DNA of 45,963 nucleotides, from the IMG/VR virus record IMGVR_UViG_3300010400_000028, positions 1 through 45,963 of that record. One strand, written 5' to 3'. Under the pieces are notes generated by a model. The model did no database searches. It saw nothing but the letters and a program-made list of their open reading frames with translations, and was not told where the DNA came from. This document shows, piece by piece, positions 31,209 through 38,417 of the stretch (position 1 is the stretch's first letter; the number at the start of each line of letters is the position of its first letter). The translations under genes and the position numbers were made by a program. The DNA is from a virus.

Positions 31209-31652
31209 CTACGCCGACGGCGGCTCGACGGCGCGCAGGTGACCGTAGCGGCCCCGGCCGCCCGGCGCCTGGTCAGGCTTCGCAGGCTCGTCGGCCTCAG
31301 GCCCGCGGACGTGCATCCGCAGCCGCGCCCGGTCCTCCGGCGTCGCGCCGAACTTCGACAACCGCAGCCGCAGCTCCGTCGCCGCCGTCAGGTTGCCCTG
31401 CCACAGCGCCGCGTGCAGCAGCGCCGTGTCCAGCAGGAAATCCCAGTCGCTCTTGGTGAACGTCTGCGACTGCGCCGACGCGCGCCAGCTCGTCCACCAG
31501 GCCTTCGTCTCGACCGGCCAGTCCCGGTTCAGCGGCAGCGCCGGGCCCCGCAGCTGCCCGTCCTCGGACACGTACGTCGTCGCGACCGGGTCCGCGTTAC
31601 GCCGGCGACGCTGCTGCGGATCCTTCGGGATCGTGTTCCCATGCCCGGCCAT
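31209..31652 (-). CDS. terS: Terminase small subunit
   Basis: A 147-residue protein. Start ATG at 31652 (GGGGG 5 nt upstream); a GTG at 31673 is the alternative. Basic N-terminus ('KDPQQRRRRNADP'), then 'TYVSEDGQLRGPALP', followed by helices 'WPVETKAWWTSWRASAQSQTFTKSDWDFLLDTALLHAALWQG', a common pattern of actinophage small terminase proteins. It directly precedes the large subunit. DNA recognition at the packaging site is the family role. Confidence 0.78.
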   Translation of the reverse strand: MAGHGNTIPKDPQQRRRRNADPVATTYVSEDGQLRGPALPLNRDWPVETKAWWTSWRASAQSQTFTKSDWDFLLDTALLHAALWQGNLTAATELRLRLSKFGATPEDRARLRMHVRGPEADEPAKPDQAPGGRGRYGHLRAVEPPSA

Positions 31653-31789
31653 CGTCACCCCCGACTTGATCACCCAACGTCGTCACTGTGAGTAGCCCTC
31701 GGCCGTACACAAGGGCTGGTGGGTGGCCCGGGGGTCCCGGAGTCGTGGATCTTGGATTTTTTGTGACTCTGCGTTACCGGCGGGCTGGG
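31653..31789. other. Non-coding gap beside terS; packaging-site candidate
   Basis: 137 bp between the small terminase and the HNH gene, a rare non-coding stretch in the late operon. It contains AGCCCT/AGGGCT (near 31692-31713) and other short GC-rich inverted repeats, and an A/T run TTGGATTTTTTGTG on the plus strand near 31752. In phages with an HNH gene next to the terminase, the cohesive end site often lies here. No promoter could be defined with confidence. Confidence 0.4.
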
Positions 31790-32146
31790 TCACGGGCCCT
31801 GGGCGTGGCCCCCGGGCTGTCGTCCGCCCCTGTTGCATGAGGCGTGCTCGATGCGATCGCCTCGAGCGTGGGGGTCGAGGCGCAGGTCGACGCTGTGCCC
31901 CAGGTCCAGGTCCTGGTCGGGGCGCATCGGTTCGCCACAGCGGGGGCAGGGCTGGCCGTAGGCGTGGGGTAGCAGGGCTGCCCGCACTGCGTCGTGGTCG
32001 GTGTCGTAGCCGCGTTGCCGTGCGGTGCCGCGGCGGGCGTCGCGCTGCTGGTGCCATTCGGTGGCGCAGTTGGTGCAGCGGTGGTCGGGCCGGTCGGTGA
32101 GGCGGCCGCAGGCCCGGCCGTTGACGCCGAGGCAGGGCCGCTTCAC
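31790..32146 (-). CDS. HNH endonuclease
   Basis: A 118-residue protein. Cys at 'CLGVNGRACGRL' and 'HRCTNCATEWHQQRD' form a zinc site at the N-terminus, and the HNH-like core follows: 'CPRCGEPM', 'DLDLGHSVDLRLDPHARGD' and 'IEHASCNRGGR'. GTG at 32146 follows the acidic peptide stop by 14 bp, so it is probably coupled. HNH proteins next to the terminase are part of the packaging machine in many phages with cohesive ends. Confidence 0.82.
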   Translation of the reverse strand: MKRPCLGVNGRACGRLTDRPDHRCTNCATEWHQQRDARRGTARQRGYDTDHDAVRAALLPHAYGQPCPRCGEPMRPDQDLDLGHSVDLRLDPHARGDRIEHASCNRGGRQPGGHAQGP

Positions 32147-32160
32147 CGTGGTCGGTTCGG

Positions 32161-32271
32161 TCAGGCTTCGTCGTCCTCGCCGGCCGCGTCGCCGGCGGTG
32201 TCGGCCGGCTGCTCGTCGGCCTGGGTGGCCTCGTCGGTCTCGACGGCGTCGGTCTGCTCGGGGTCGGTCAT
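32161..32271 (-). CDS. 36-residue highly acidic peptide
   Basis: A short peptide (40 residues if the ATG at 32283 is used), made of Asp, Glu, Ala, Thr, Gln and Pro, with about 15 acidic and no basic residue. GGAG stands 6 nt before the ATG at 32271. It is the first gene of the late operon, just before the HNH gene. An acidic decoy or DNA mimic acting on a DNA-binding host protein is conceivable; the sequence shows only composition. Confidence 0.5.
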   Translation of the reverse strand: MTDPEQTDAVETDEATQADEQPADTAGDAAGEDDEA

Positions 32272-32304
32272 GGTCGGCTCCATCGTTCGGGGTCAGACAC
32301 GGCG

Positions 32305-32396
32305 GAAGCCCGGCCTCGAGGAGGTCCGGGCTTCGGGTGTGGACAGAGTTCTGTCCGGGTGCTTCCGAGCCTGACACGCGTTTGATCTCTCGTCAA
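32305..32396 (-). promoter_or_regulatory. Late promoter, palindrome and hairpin before the late genes
   Basis: On the minus strand TTGACG (32396-32391), a 17-bp spacer and CAGGCT (32373-32368) make a possible promoter. Just downstream is the palindrome GGACAGAACTCTGTCC (32356-32341), then a hairpin of 9 bp (GAAGCCCGG with CCGGGCTTC, 32334-32305), then the late genes. The hairpin may end early transcription, or, with the promoter in front, may act as an early terminator that must be passed for late expression. Confidence 0.5.
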
Positions 32397-33364
32397 GCAG
32401 CCTTGCCCGCGGCGGCATGTTCGCCCTCCTTGGCGGCCCGCTGCGCGGCTTTGCGTTCGCGTTCGTGCTCGCGCCGCTCGGCCTCGAGGACGGTGGCCCG
32501 AACCTCGCCGAGGCGGTAGACGGGCCGGCCTTGACCATCGTGCCCGTGGGGTACGACGATTCCGCGTTCGGCCCACTTCCACACGGTGGCCGCCTTGACG
32601 GGGCAGCCGAGGCGGGTGAGCGTCGACGCGATCCAGGTTGCATGGGCGAGCTGGTCGTCGGCCTGGTCGAGCAGCCACGCCTTGCGGGCTTCGCCGTCGT
32701 GGGTGGCGCCGCAGGCGTAGCAGCGGATGGTGGTGGCGCCTGCGACGGGGTGCAGCTCGGCGTCGCAGCCGTCGGCGCCGCACGGGCCGGCATACCAGCG
32801 GTCGGGGCGGCTGTCGACGAGGTTGATCAGTTGGGTGCATCCGTAGTGGAGCTCGTCGAACGCTTCGTGGGCTTCGCGGCGGTGGCGTAGCCAGTCGAGG
32901 TTGGACGGTGTGCCGGGCCGGGGCGGCGGCGCGGCGAGCCACAGCGCGACGGCGGCCTGCTGCGACTGCGGGGCGCGGCCCAGGGTGCGGGTCTGGGCGC
33001 AGGTGCCGTGTTCGCAGCCGCGGTCGACCCAGGTGCAGGGTGGGCCGAGGACCGGGCCGAGGGGCACCGGTAGGGCTACGCCGCGGATGCTGCTGATGTG
33101 GCGGGCCCAGGTGGTGAGCGTGTTCATGCCGGCCCAGTAGTCGTCGGCGGCCTGCCACGAGAACGGCAGCGCTGCTTCGCCGGAGGTCCGCCCGCCTCTG
33201 CCGGTGCGGGAGAGGCGGGCGATGGTTTCCTGGGTGGCGTCGGCGACGGCGGCGACGAGCTCGAGGCGGCTGCGGAGCCGGCCGGGGCAGACGGCGCAGA
33301 CGTAACCCTGGTCGTGGATGAGCCGGCCGCAGCCGGGCATGGGGCAGGTCGGCTGGTCGGTCAA
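32393..33364 (-). CDS. Zinc-finger and HTH DNA-binding protein
   Basis: A 323-residue protein. N-terminal zinc finger 'CPMPGCGRLIHDQGYVCAVC', middle helical domain, second zinc site 'CGADGCDAELHPVAGATTIRCYACG', and C-terminal MerR-like HTH 'LGCPVKAATVWKWAERGIVVP' with wing 'DGQGRPVYRLGEVRATV'. A TTG at 33364 overlaps the stop of the preceding gene (TTGA) and has GGGGGG upstream. It is the last gene of the early operon, next to the late promoter region, so a regulator of late genes is plausible. Related proteins are common in actinophages; target unknown. Confidence 0.7.
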   Translation of the reverse strand: MTDQPTCPMPGCGRLIHDQGYVCAVCPGRLRSRLELVAAVADATQETIARLSRTGRGGRTSGEAALPFSWQAADDYWAGMNTLTTWARHISSIRGVALPVPLGPVLGPPCTWVDRGCEHGTCAQTRTLGRAPQSQQAAVALWLAAPPPRPGTPSNLDWLRHRREAHEAFDELHYGCTQLINLVDSRPDRWYAGPCGADGCDAELHPVAGATTIRCYACGATHDGEARKAWLLDQADDQLAHATWIASTLTRLGCPVKAATVWKWAERGIVVPHGHDGQGRPVYRLGEVRATVLEAERREHERERKAAQRAAKEGEHAAAGKAA

Positions 33365-33624
33365 CCGCGCCCCCCGTCGTGGACAGGAGTGGACCCCCAA
33401 TGGACGGGGATGGCGACCTCGTCGTAGACGGGGGTGTTGTCGGGCCCCAGCACGATGCCGCCCTTGTCGCCGCGCCGGAAGAGGGTGAACGTCACCGCGG
33501 CGTTGGTGATGAGGACCTGGCGTACGGACTTGAGGTCGTCGACGCCGAGGACGGCGAGCGCGGCCCGAAGATGGTGGCCTTGGATGCCGATTGGGAGGGC
33601 CCGCGGCTGTGTGGGCTCGGCCAT
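33361..33624 (-). CDS. Small hypothetical protein
   Basis: An 87-residue protein. Helix 'HHLRAALAVLGVDDLKSVRQVLITNAAVTFTLF' followed by strands and 'VAIPVHWGSTPVHDGGRG'. Start ATG overlaps the TAA of the upstream gene (TAATG); its stop overlaps the following TTG. No motif that I recognise; it is likely co-translated with the secreted beta-helix protein. Confidence 0.55.
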   Translation of the reverse strand: MAEPTQPRALPIGIQGHHLRAALAVLGVDDLKSVRQVLITNAAVTFTLFRRGDKGGIVLGPDNTPVYDEVAIPVHWGSTPVHDGGRG

Positions 33625-34727
33625 TACGCCGCCCCGAGGGTGGCGCCGTCGACGTCGCGCACGTTGCCGAACCACGTCTCGCCCGAGTTGCACGCGTTGG
33701 CGTAGCCGAACTCAAACGGCCCGAACCGGTTGTTCGTCACCCGAATGTTGTCCACCACACCGGTCCGGCCACAGTAGACGGTGTAGGTGCCGCCGGCGAG
33801 CAGGTTGTTGTCGATCGTCACGCGCCGGTTCTGCGGATCGCCTTCGTCCCACATGATGATGGCCGAGGTGGCGCCGTTGCCGGGGCCGACGTCGATGGTG
33901 TTGTGCCGGAACGTGATGTCCGACGCGCCCTGGTTGAACTGGGCGCCGTCGGTGTGGGCGCCGCCCTGGCTGCCGTTCATGGCGTGGATCCACGTGTCGG
34001 CGACCAGCGTGGAGCCGGACACGTTGAAGCCGTTCTCGCAGCCGGTGATCTCGACGCGAGACAGAGTGAGACTGTTTGAGCCGACGGCGGTGCCGTTGGT
34101 GCCGCCGCAGGTGATGGCCGAGTCGATGATCTGCAGGTTGGTGGAGAAGTTGTTGACGCCCCAGAAGCAGCCGTTGGCGTTGATCTGCACGTTGCGGAAG
34201 GTCACGTTGGCGGCGCGGACTTCGACGCAGCCGGTGATGACGGTGTCGGTGATCTGCTGGCCGGCGGTGGTGAATGTGCGGCTGCCGACCCAGGGCTGCA
34301 GCGGTCCGGTGGGGCCGGTGTTGTTGGCGTTGGGGTAGCCGCAGGCGGCGAGCTGGTGGTAGCAGTCACGCAGCGGTGCCGTGGCGGTGGGCGATGGTGT
34401 CGGTTGGGTCACAGTCGGGCTGGGGGTTGGGGGCTGCGTGGCGGTCGGCGACATAGAAGCCGACGGGGTCGGTACAACGGTGGGGCTCGAACTAGGCGAC
34501 GGGGTCGCGGTTGGGCTGGCCGTCGGCGCCACGATGGGGTCGCAGTCGAGGACCTGGCCGCCGTTGGCCTTCGCCGTGACGACGCATTGGGCGTTGTAGG
34601 TCGGGGTGGCGGCGGCGACTGCGACGCTGCCGGTGAGCACGACGGTGGCGACCGCGCCAACGGCGATGAGCCATGGCGGGACGGGCACGGGGCGGCGCCA
34701 GAACGAGAGGCGGGTGTGCTTGGGCAT
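33624..34727 (-). CDS. Secreted or membrane-anchored right-handed beta-helix protein
   Basis: A 367-residue protein. A basic N-terminus followed by a hydrophobic helix (15-40, 'PPWLIAVGAVATVVLTGSVAVAA') is a signal peptide or anchor. About residues 58-115 form a Ser/Thr/Pro linker ('SPTATPSPSSSPTVVPTPSA'). The C-terminal 240 residues are a parallel beta-helix with 'N' and 'V' ladders ('VEVRAANVTFRNVQINANGCFWG', 'SLTLSRVEITGCENGFNVSGS', 'VTIDNNLLAGGTYTVY') as in pectate-lyase-like glycan enzymes. AAGGAG stands 5 nt before the ATG. Being in the early operon, it is unlike a virion spike. A surface glycan-modifying enzyme is inferred. Confidence 0.72.
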   Translation of the reverse strand: MPKHTRLSFWRRPVPVPPWLIAVGAVATVVLTGSVAVAAATPTYNAQCVVTAKANGGQVLDCDPIVAPTASPTATPSPSSSPTVVPTPSASMSPTATQPPTPSPTVTQPTPSPTATAPLRDCYHQLAACGYPNANNTGPTGPLQPWVGSRTFTTAGQQITDTVITGCVEVRAANVTFRNVQINANGCFWGVNNFSTNLQIIDSAITCGGTNGTAVGSNSLTLSRVEITGCENGFNVSGSTLVADTWIHAMNGSQGGAHTDGAQFNQGASDITFRHNTIDVGPGNGATSAIIMWDEGDPQNRRVTIDNNLLAGGTYTVYCGRTGVVDNIRVTNNRFGPFEFGYANACNSGETWFGNVRDVDGATLGAA

Positions 34728-34948
34728 CAGAACTCCTTCGGTGTGGACAGTTGGCTGCGGTACCAACCGAGCGCGGCCTGCACGGCCTGGCGGTGGCCGA
34801 CCGGGTCGAGCTCGCGTCGGCGGTAGGCGAGGTTGACGGTCCGCTGCAGCTCGGCGGGGAGGCGCCGCCAGCACGGGCCGCAGGCCAACAGGTGGAGCGG
34901 GACGGTGCGTCCACAGTGGCCGGGGCACTCGTGGCGACGGTCAGGCAT
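34727..34948 (-). CDS. Small zinc-finger protein
   Basis: A 73-residue protein with Cys/His at 'HECPGHCGRTVPLHLLACGPCWRRLP', then a helix 'ELQRTVNLAYRRRELDPVGHRQAVQAALGWYRSQL'. The same architecture of short zinc finger plus amphipathic helix is common in actinophage early operons. Overlaps both neighbours (TGATG at 34727). Role unknown. Confidence 0.65.
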   Translation of the reverse strand: MPDRRHECPGHCGRTVPLHLLACGPCWRRLPAELQRTVNLAYRRRELDPVGHRQAVQAALGWYRSQLSTPKEF

Positions 34949-35573
34949 CGTTGCCCTCCTTGCCAGCCGTACCGTCGAGGGCGTCGACAGCGGCGAGCAG
35001 CGCGCGCAACTTTGCCTCCCACTTGCCGTCCCATTTGCGCTCAGTGGCGACGAACGCCCGCGCCGCCTCGACCACCCGCTCGACTTGTGCCAGCCGCGCA
35101 GCGAGGGCGTCGCGCTCGGCCTGGAGTGCGAGCTGCCTTTCTGCGAATCGCTCGACCTGCTCGCGTGCGAGGTCGTACTCGAACATCACGTGCGCGTCGG
35201 CGAGGCCGGGTAGGCGGGCTGCCGAGATGAGCGCAGTGAGCGCGACGTCGGCCAGGCTGCCCGCAGACTCGGCGGTGACGAGCCAACTCTCGTCGCCCTC
35301 CTCGCCGCACTCCTGCAGGTATGGCCGCAGTGCGTCGGCCACGAAGTCGTGCAGGTCGTCCGCGAACGCCGGCACGGGATAGCGCTCGGCCTCGGTTCGC
35401 AGCTGGTCCCGTTCGGCGGTGAGGGTGGCGACCTCGGCGACCAGGCGCTGCGTCTTACGCCGCTGCCGGCACGCCGAGACGGATGCGCACACGCTGCGCT
35501 TGAAGCCGGACTTGGACGACAGCGCCAACGGCACGCCGGTCGCGCCGCAGAGCGCGCAACGCTCGTCAGCCAC
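34941..35573 (-). CDS. Zinc-finger coiled-coil protein
   Basis: A 210-residue protein. N-terminal zinc site 'CALCGATGVPL' plus 'CASVSAC', then coiled coils at 40-65 ('LVAEVATLTAERDQLRTEAER') and 130-185 ('LALQAERDALAARLAQVERVVEAARAF'), with a helical middle 'DDLHDFVADALRPYLQECG'. Similar to Ea22/Ead-like early proteins with a coiled coil. Overlaps the DNA of the next gene by 8 bp. Function unknown. Confidence 0.6.
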   Translation of the reverse strand: MADERCALCGATGVPLALSSKSGFKRSVCASVSACRQRRKTQRLVAEVATLTAERDQLRTEAERYPVPAFADDLHDFVADALRPYLQECGEEGDESWLVTAESAGSLADVALTALISAARLPGLADAHVMFEYDLAREQVERFAERQLALQAERDALAARLAQVERVVEAARAFVATERKWDGKWEAKLRALLAAVDALDGTAGKEGNDA

Positions 35574-35940
35574 GGGTCGGCTCCTCGGGACGCCGAGTGT
35601 TCAGCGGTCCCCAGGACAGCACGACGGGCCACGGCACGATGGCGGCATCGTCGGCCAGGTCCGCATCGCCGACATGCGCCCATCCGTAGTCGCGACGGAC
35701 CCACCGGCCGCCGTCCTCGTCCCAGACCTCGACCACGTCAGGCCCGGGTTCGCGCCCGCAGATGTGGGTTTCGCCGCCGGGCGGCAGGAGCAGACCGGCG
35801 TCGGCGAGGGCGGTGAGCACCTCGCGCGCCCATTCCCTGCAACTCAGGCATCGGGCTCGGCTGGTCTGACTCGGATCGGCATGCGGGCCGAACTGGGCGA
35901 CCAGCCCTTCGGTCTCGTCCGTCCAGCGTTCGTCAGCCAC
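35566..35940 (-). CDS. Hypothetical protein
   Basis: A 124-residue acidic protein with 'CLSCREWAREVLTALADAG' (a CxxC) and a C-terminal Trp-rich segment 'VEVWDEDGGRWVRRDYGWAHVGDAD'. Overlaps its neighbours on both sides. No family assignment; a small early protein. Confidence 0.55.
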   Translation of the reverse strand: MADERWTDETEGLVAQFGPHADPSQTSRARCLSCREWAREVLTALADAGLLLPPGGETHICGREPGPDVVEVWDEDGGRWVRRDYGWAHVGDADLADDAAIVPWPVVLSWGPLNTRRPEEPTRG

Positions 35941-36334
35941 GGTCGTTCTCCTCGATCTCGTAGCGGCGCGCGAGCGACAGCACCTCGGCGCACGGCCACG
36001 GCTCGACGCAACGGCACTCGTCGTGACTCGCGAGCGGGGCGCCGCCGAGCGTGGCCTGCTGATGCCGCTCCAGCACGTCGAGGTCTTCGGCGCAGTGGCG
36101 CACGACGGTGGCCGGGTTCTCGGCGGCGATGTGGTCCATGACGGCCTGGGTGCCGTCCATGGCCAGCCACAGCACCGGCTCCTCGTCGGCGTCGAAGATC
36201 TGCGGGTGCGGGTGTTTCGCCTCGACGTAGCGCTCGTAGCGGTACCACTCGGCGGCGCTGTCCGTCGCCGCTGCCTGTGCTCGTTCCCGGCGTGCTTCGA
36301 TCGCGGCGCGGATCCGGTCGTGAAGGTCGGTCAT
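35933..36334 (-). CDS. DUF6221 family protein
   Basis: A 133-residue protein. 'MTDLHDRIRAAIEARRERAQAA', then 'YVEAKHPHPQIFDADEEPVLWLAMDGTQAVMDHIAAENPATVVRHCAEDLDVLERHQQA' and 'CRCVEPWPCAEVLSLARRY' fit the DUF6221 family, found in Streptomyces phages and genomes. ATG at 36334 overlaps the ParB-like stop (ATGA). Function unknown. Confidence 0.75.
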   Translation of the reverse strand: MTDLHDRIRAAIEARRERAQAAATDSAAEWYRYERYVEAKHPHPQIFDADEEPVLWLAMDGTQAVMDHIAAENPATVVRHCAEDLDVLERHQQATLGGAPLASHDECRCVEPWPCAEVLSLARRYEIEENDRG

Positions 36335-36957
36335 ACGGCCTCCTGGAAGCAGCTGCACGAGGCGCAGTGCGGGCGCTGCGCCGCCGAGGCGCGCTGGGCC
36401 GGCTCCTCGGGCCGGGCCTCGCGGTGGTCACGTTCGGCGCGGCGTTGCGCCACCGTGGCCAGCGCGTACCGCACCGGCATCCGCCCGGCCGACACCTCGG
36501 CCCGCTCCCGTTCGTCGAGCATCAGCAGCGACAGCCGGTCCGACACCCACCGCGGCGCATGCCCTACCGCCCGGGCCACGTCTTCGAGGCGTCGCTTGTG
36601 GACGAACACGAGCTCGTGCAGGGCGTGCGCTTCGGCGATCGGGTCGAACGCGCGGGCCAGGGCGTGCATCGCCAGCTGTCGGGTGATGCGGGTGGCGTGG
36701 TCGGCGCCGTTGCGGATGACCGCGTCGACGTAGTCGAGTCCGGCGTGGTCGCAGGCGGCGAGGCGGCGGTGGCCGTCGAAGACGGTGAATGTGCCGTCGC
36801 CGTTGTCGGCCACGATCAGCGGGTCCTGTTGGCCGATGGTGCGCATCGACGTGGCCAGGTCGGTGACGTCGCCCAGGTCGCCGCGGGCGTTGGCGCCGGG
36901 CCTGACGCGGTCGATGGGGATGCGCAGCACGGCGCCGATCTGCACCGGGGCGGTCAT
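36331..36957 (-). CDS. ParB-like nuclease-domain protein
   Basis: A 208-residue protein. The ParB/Srx N-domain at 10-95 ('IPIDRVRPGANARGDLGDVTDLATSMRTIGQQDPLIVADNGDGTFTVFDGHRRLAAC') has the GHRR box. An HTH-like segment follows at 120-150 ('LEDVARAVGHAPRWVSDRLSLL'). The C-terminus has 'CASCSC'. ParB-like proteins bind DNA and CTP in partition, or act as nucleases or regulators in phages. ATGA overlap with its neighbour in the replication cluster. Confidence 0.78.
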   Translation of the reverse strand: MTAPVQIGAVLRIPIDRVRPGANARGDLGDVTDLATSMRTIGQQDPLIVADNGDGTFTVFDGHRRLAACDHAGLDYVDAVIRNGADHATRITRQLAMHALARAFDPIAEAHALHELVFVHKRRLEDVARAVGHAPRWVSDRLSLLMLDERERAEVSAGRMPVRYALATVAQRRAERDHREARPEEPAQRASAAQRPHCASCSCFQEAV

Positions 36958-37778
36958 GGCGCGTCCTGCGCGGGTTCGGCGGTGAGCTCGCCGAGGAGCT
37001 CGGCGAGGGGTGCGACGTCGGGTGTGGCGGCCCGGAGCTCGTCGAATGCGCCGTTGGGGCCGCGGGTTGCCCGGGCGGCCTTCGACCGGGCGGTGGCGAG
37101 GGTGGCCCGTAGCCCGGACAGGTCGGGCGGTGGTGCCGCGGCTCGGCCGTTCGCTTGGTTGTGATCTTCTTCGCGTCCGCCGTCCGCGCGCCCCGCCGCC
37201 GCGAGGCGGGCGGCGGGCGCTTGTTCGGGACGGGCCCCGCCCGTCCCGCTTCCTTCGGGGCGGGACGGGACGGGACGGGAAACGCGCGCGCGGGGGGCAG
37301 CGTCTCCAGGGGCGTTACGCGACGCGTCTACACCACCGTCGCGTAACGCGTCATGTGATGTGTCGCGTAACGCGTCGCGTGTAGCGTCGCGAGACGCTCT
37401 ACCTCCGCGTCTCGCGTCGCGCCACCGTTTCTGCCGTTCGGCCTTGGCCTTCTTGTCGGCCTTCACCTGCTGGGAGGACGGGTTGAAGTCGAGGTAGTCG
37501 TGGATGACCCACCCGTCCGGGCCTGCCTCGGCGCACGTCTCGCTCGGACACGGTGGGTCCTCAGCTCGGTGCCACCGGCCGCGGCGCACCAGCTCGTCGG
37601 CGTTCTTGACGATGCCGCGCTTGCTGACGGCGTCGAGTTCGTCGGCGGCGATGCGTCCGTCGGTGCCGTTGCGGCTGGCCCAGCAGATCGCCTCGTCGTC
37701 GAGGCGGTAGGCGGCGTCGGACAGCGGCGCGACCTTGCGGTTGATGGGCATTTGGTCGTCCTTGCGGACCCACGTCAT
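36954..37778 (-). CDS. Replication initiator-like protein
   Basis: A 274-residue protein. The start 'MTWVRKDDQMPINRKVAPLSDAAYRLDDEAICWASRNGTDGRIAADELDAVSKRG' is the winged-helix opening seen in phage O/DnaD-like initiators. Residues 125-150 ('SRDATRDALRDTSHDALRDGG') are encoded by a cluster of DNA repeats (37314-37436). The remainder is disordered, Arg/Pro-rich, with a helical C-terminus. Position between ParB-like and zinc-finger proteins, and the repeats inside the frame, echo lambda O, where the origin is inside the initiator gene. Initiator role is inferred. Confidence 0.65.
   Translation of the reverse strand: MTWVRKDDQMPINRKVAPLSDAAYRLDDEAICWASRNGTDGRIAADELDAVSKRGIVKNADELVRRGRWHRAEDPPCPSETCAEAGPDGWVIHDYLDFNPSSQQVKADKKAKAERQKRWRDARRGGRASRDATRDALRDTSHDALRDGGVDASRNAPGDAAPRARVSRPVPSRPEGSGTGGARPEQAPAARLAAAGRADGGREEDHNQANGRAAAPPPDLSGLRATLATARSKAARATRGPNGAFDELRAATPDVAPLAELLGELTAEPAQDAP
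37227..37436. other. Iteron cluster, probable replication origin
   Basis: GTCGCGTAACGCGT occurs at 37338-37351 and 37362-37375, and an inverted relative, GTTACGCGACGCGT, at 37314-37327. Further GTAGCGTCGCG / GTCTCGCGTCGCG units run to 37421. Just upstream are GGGAC tandem units (37262-37280) and the inverted repeat GGGACGGGC-GCCCGTCCC (37227-37248). The whole lies inside the initiator-like gene. This is the arrangement of iteron origins in lambdoid phages; an A/T-rich melting element is not evident, which is common in GC-rich replicons. Confidence 0.6.
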
Positions 37779-38116
37779 GAGGCGCCTCCCGTGCTGTTCT
37801 TGAGTGCGTGCATGCGTTGGTCCCACCAGCCGCCGGGCATCTCGTTGTGGGCGCTGGAGCGGCGCAGCACGCGGCCGCCCGGGGCGGTGTAGGTCTGGCC
37901 GCAGCCGATGCAGGCGGCTTCGTAGTCGAAGCGGTGGCCGCGTTGGTCGGGGTGACGTGGGCTGAGGTGCCCGCCGCAGCGGCGGCATTCGCCGACCGTG
38001 GCGTGTTCGGCGCAGGCCCGCAGCCACTGGTTGTGGTTGATGGCGTCGAAGGTGATGAGGTGCCGGTAGAGCCCGGCGGCGAGCGGGTCGTGAACGAGGG
38101 CGGCCTGGTCGGTCAT
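37775..38116 (-). CDS. Zinc-binding hypothetical protein
   Basis: A 113-residue protein with two CxxC units, 'CRRCGGHLSPRHPDQRGHRFDYEAACIGCG', in the form of a zinc ribbon, and N-terminal 'LITFDAINHNQWLRACAEHATVGE'. Overlaps its upstream and downstream neighbours by ATGA. It lies between the XRE regulator and the initiator-like gene. Function not known. Confidence 0.65.
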   Translation of the reverse strand: MTDQAALVHDPLAAGLYRHLITFDAINHNQWLRACAEHATVGECRRCGGHLSPRHPDQRGHRFDYEAACIGCGQTYTAPGGRVLRRSSAHNEMPGGWWDQRMHALKNSTGGAS

Positions 38117-38409
38117 GGCGCCTCCCGGGGCGGCGGCGCGGGTGCCCGGTGCCCTGGCGGGTGGTCTTCCCGCGCCGCCGTGTCCTCGTGCTCGTCGACG
38201 AGCTGCGCTCTGGGTGCGGCGGCGATGTCGTAGCCGAGAACGGCGGCCCAGAGTCGCACCGTTGCAAGGCTGGGGCTGTTATGGCCGGACTCGAGGTGGG
38301 AGATCCGGTTGGCGGCGACGTGCATCCGGTGCCCGACCGCCGCCTGGGTGAGGCCGAGCTCGACTCGCCGTGCCTTCAGCGCGGCGACGATCGGGTCAAC
38401 GGATGGCAT
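38113..38409 (-). CDS. XRE-family HTH regulator
   Basis: A 98-residue protein. Classical lambda-Cro/XRE HTH at 5-65 ('VAALKARRVELGLTQAAVGHRMHVAANRISHLESGHNSPSLATVRLWAAVLG'), followed by a Pro-rich charged tail. AGGAGAA stands 5 nt before the ATG. It lies within the replication cluster of the early operon and may tune early expression or replication. A second regulator besides the Cro-like and repressor pair. Confidence 0.82.
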   Translation of the reverse strand: MPSVDPIVAALKARRVELGLTQAAVGHRMHVAANRISHLESGHNSPSLATVRLWAAVLGYDIAAAPRAQLVDEHEDTAAREDHPPGHRAPAPPPREAP

Positions 38410-38417
38410 CGGTTCTC

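Noticed and set aside
27639-31691. Open frame of 1,350 codons on the plus strand
   Set aside because: It is antisense to the portal fusion and terminase, Arg/His-rich throughout, and arises from strong third-position GC of the real genes on the other strand.
37314-37436. Iterons as a CRISPR-like array
   Set aside because: Units are adjacent, partly inverted, without unique spacers, and lie in a coding frame.
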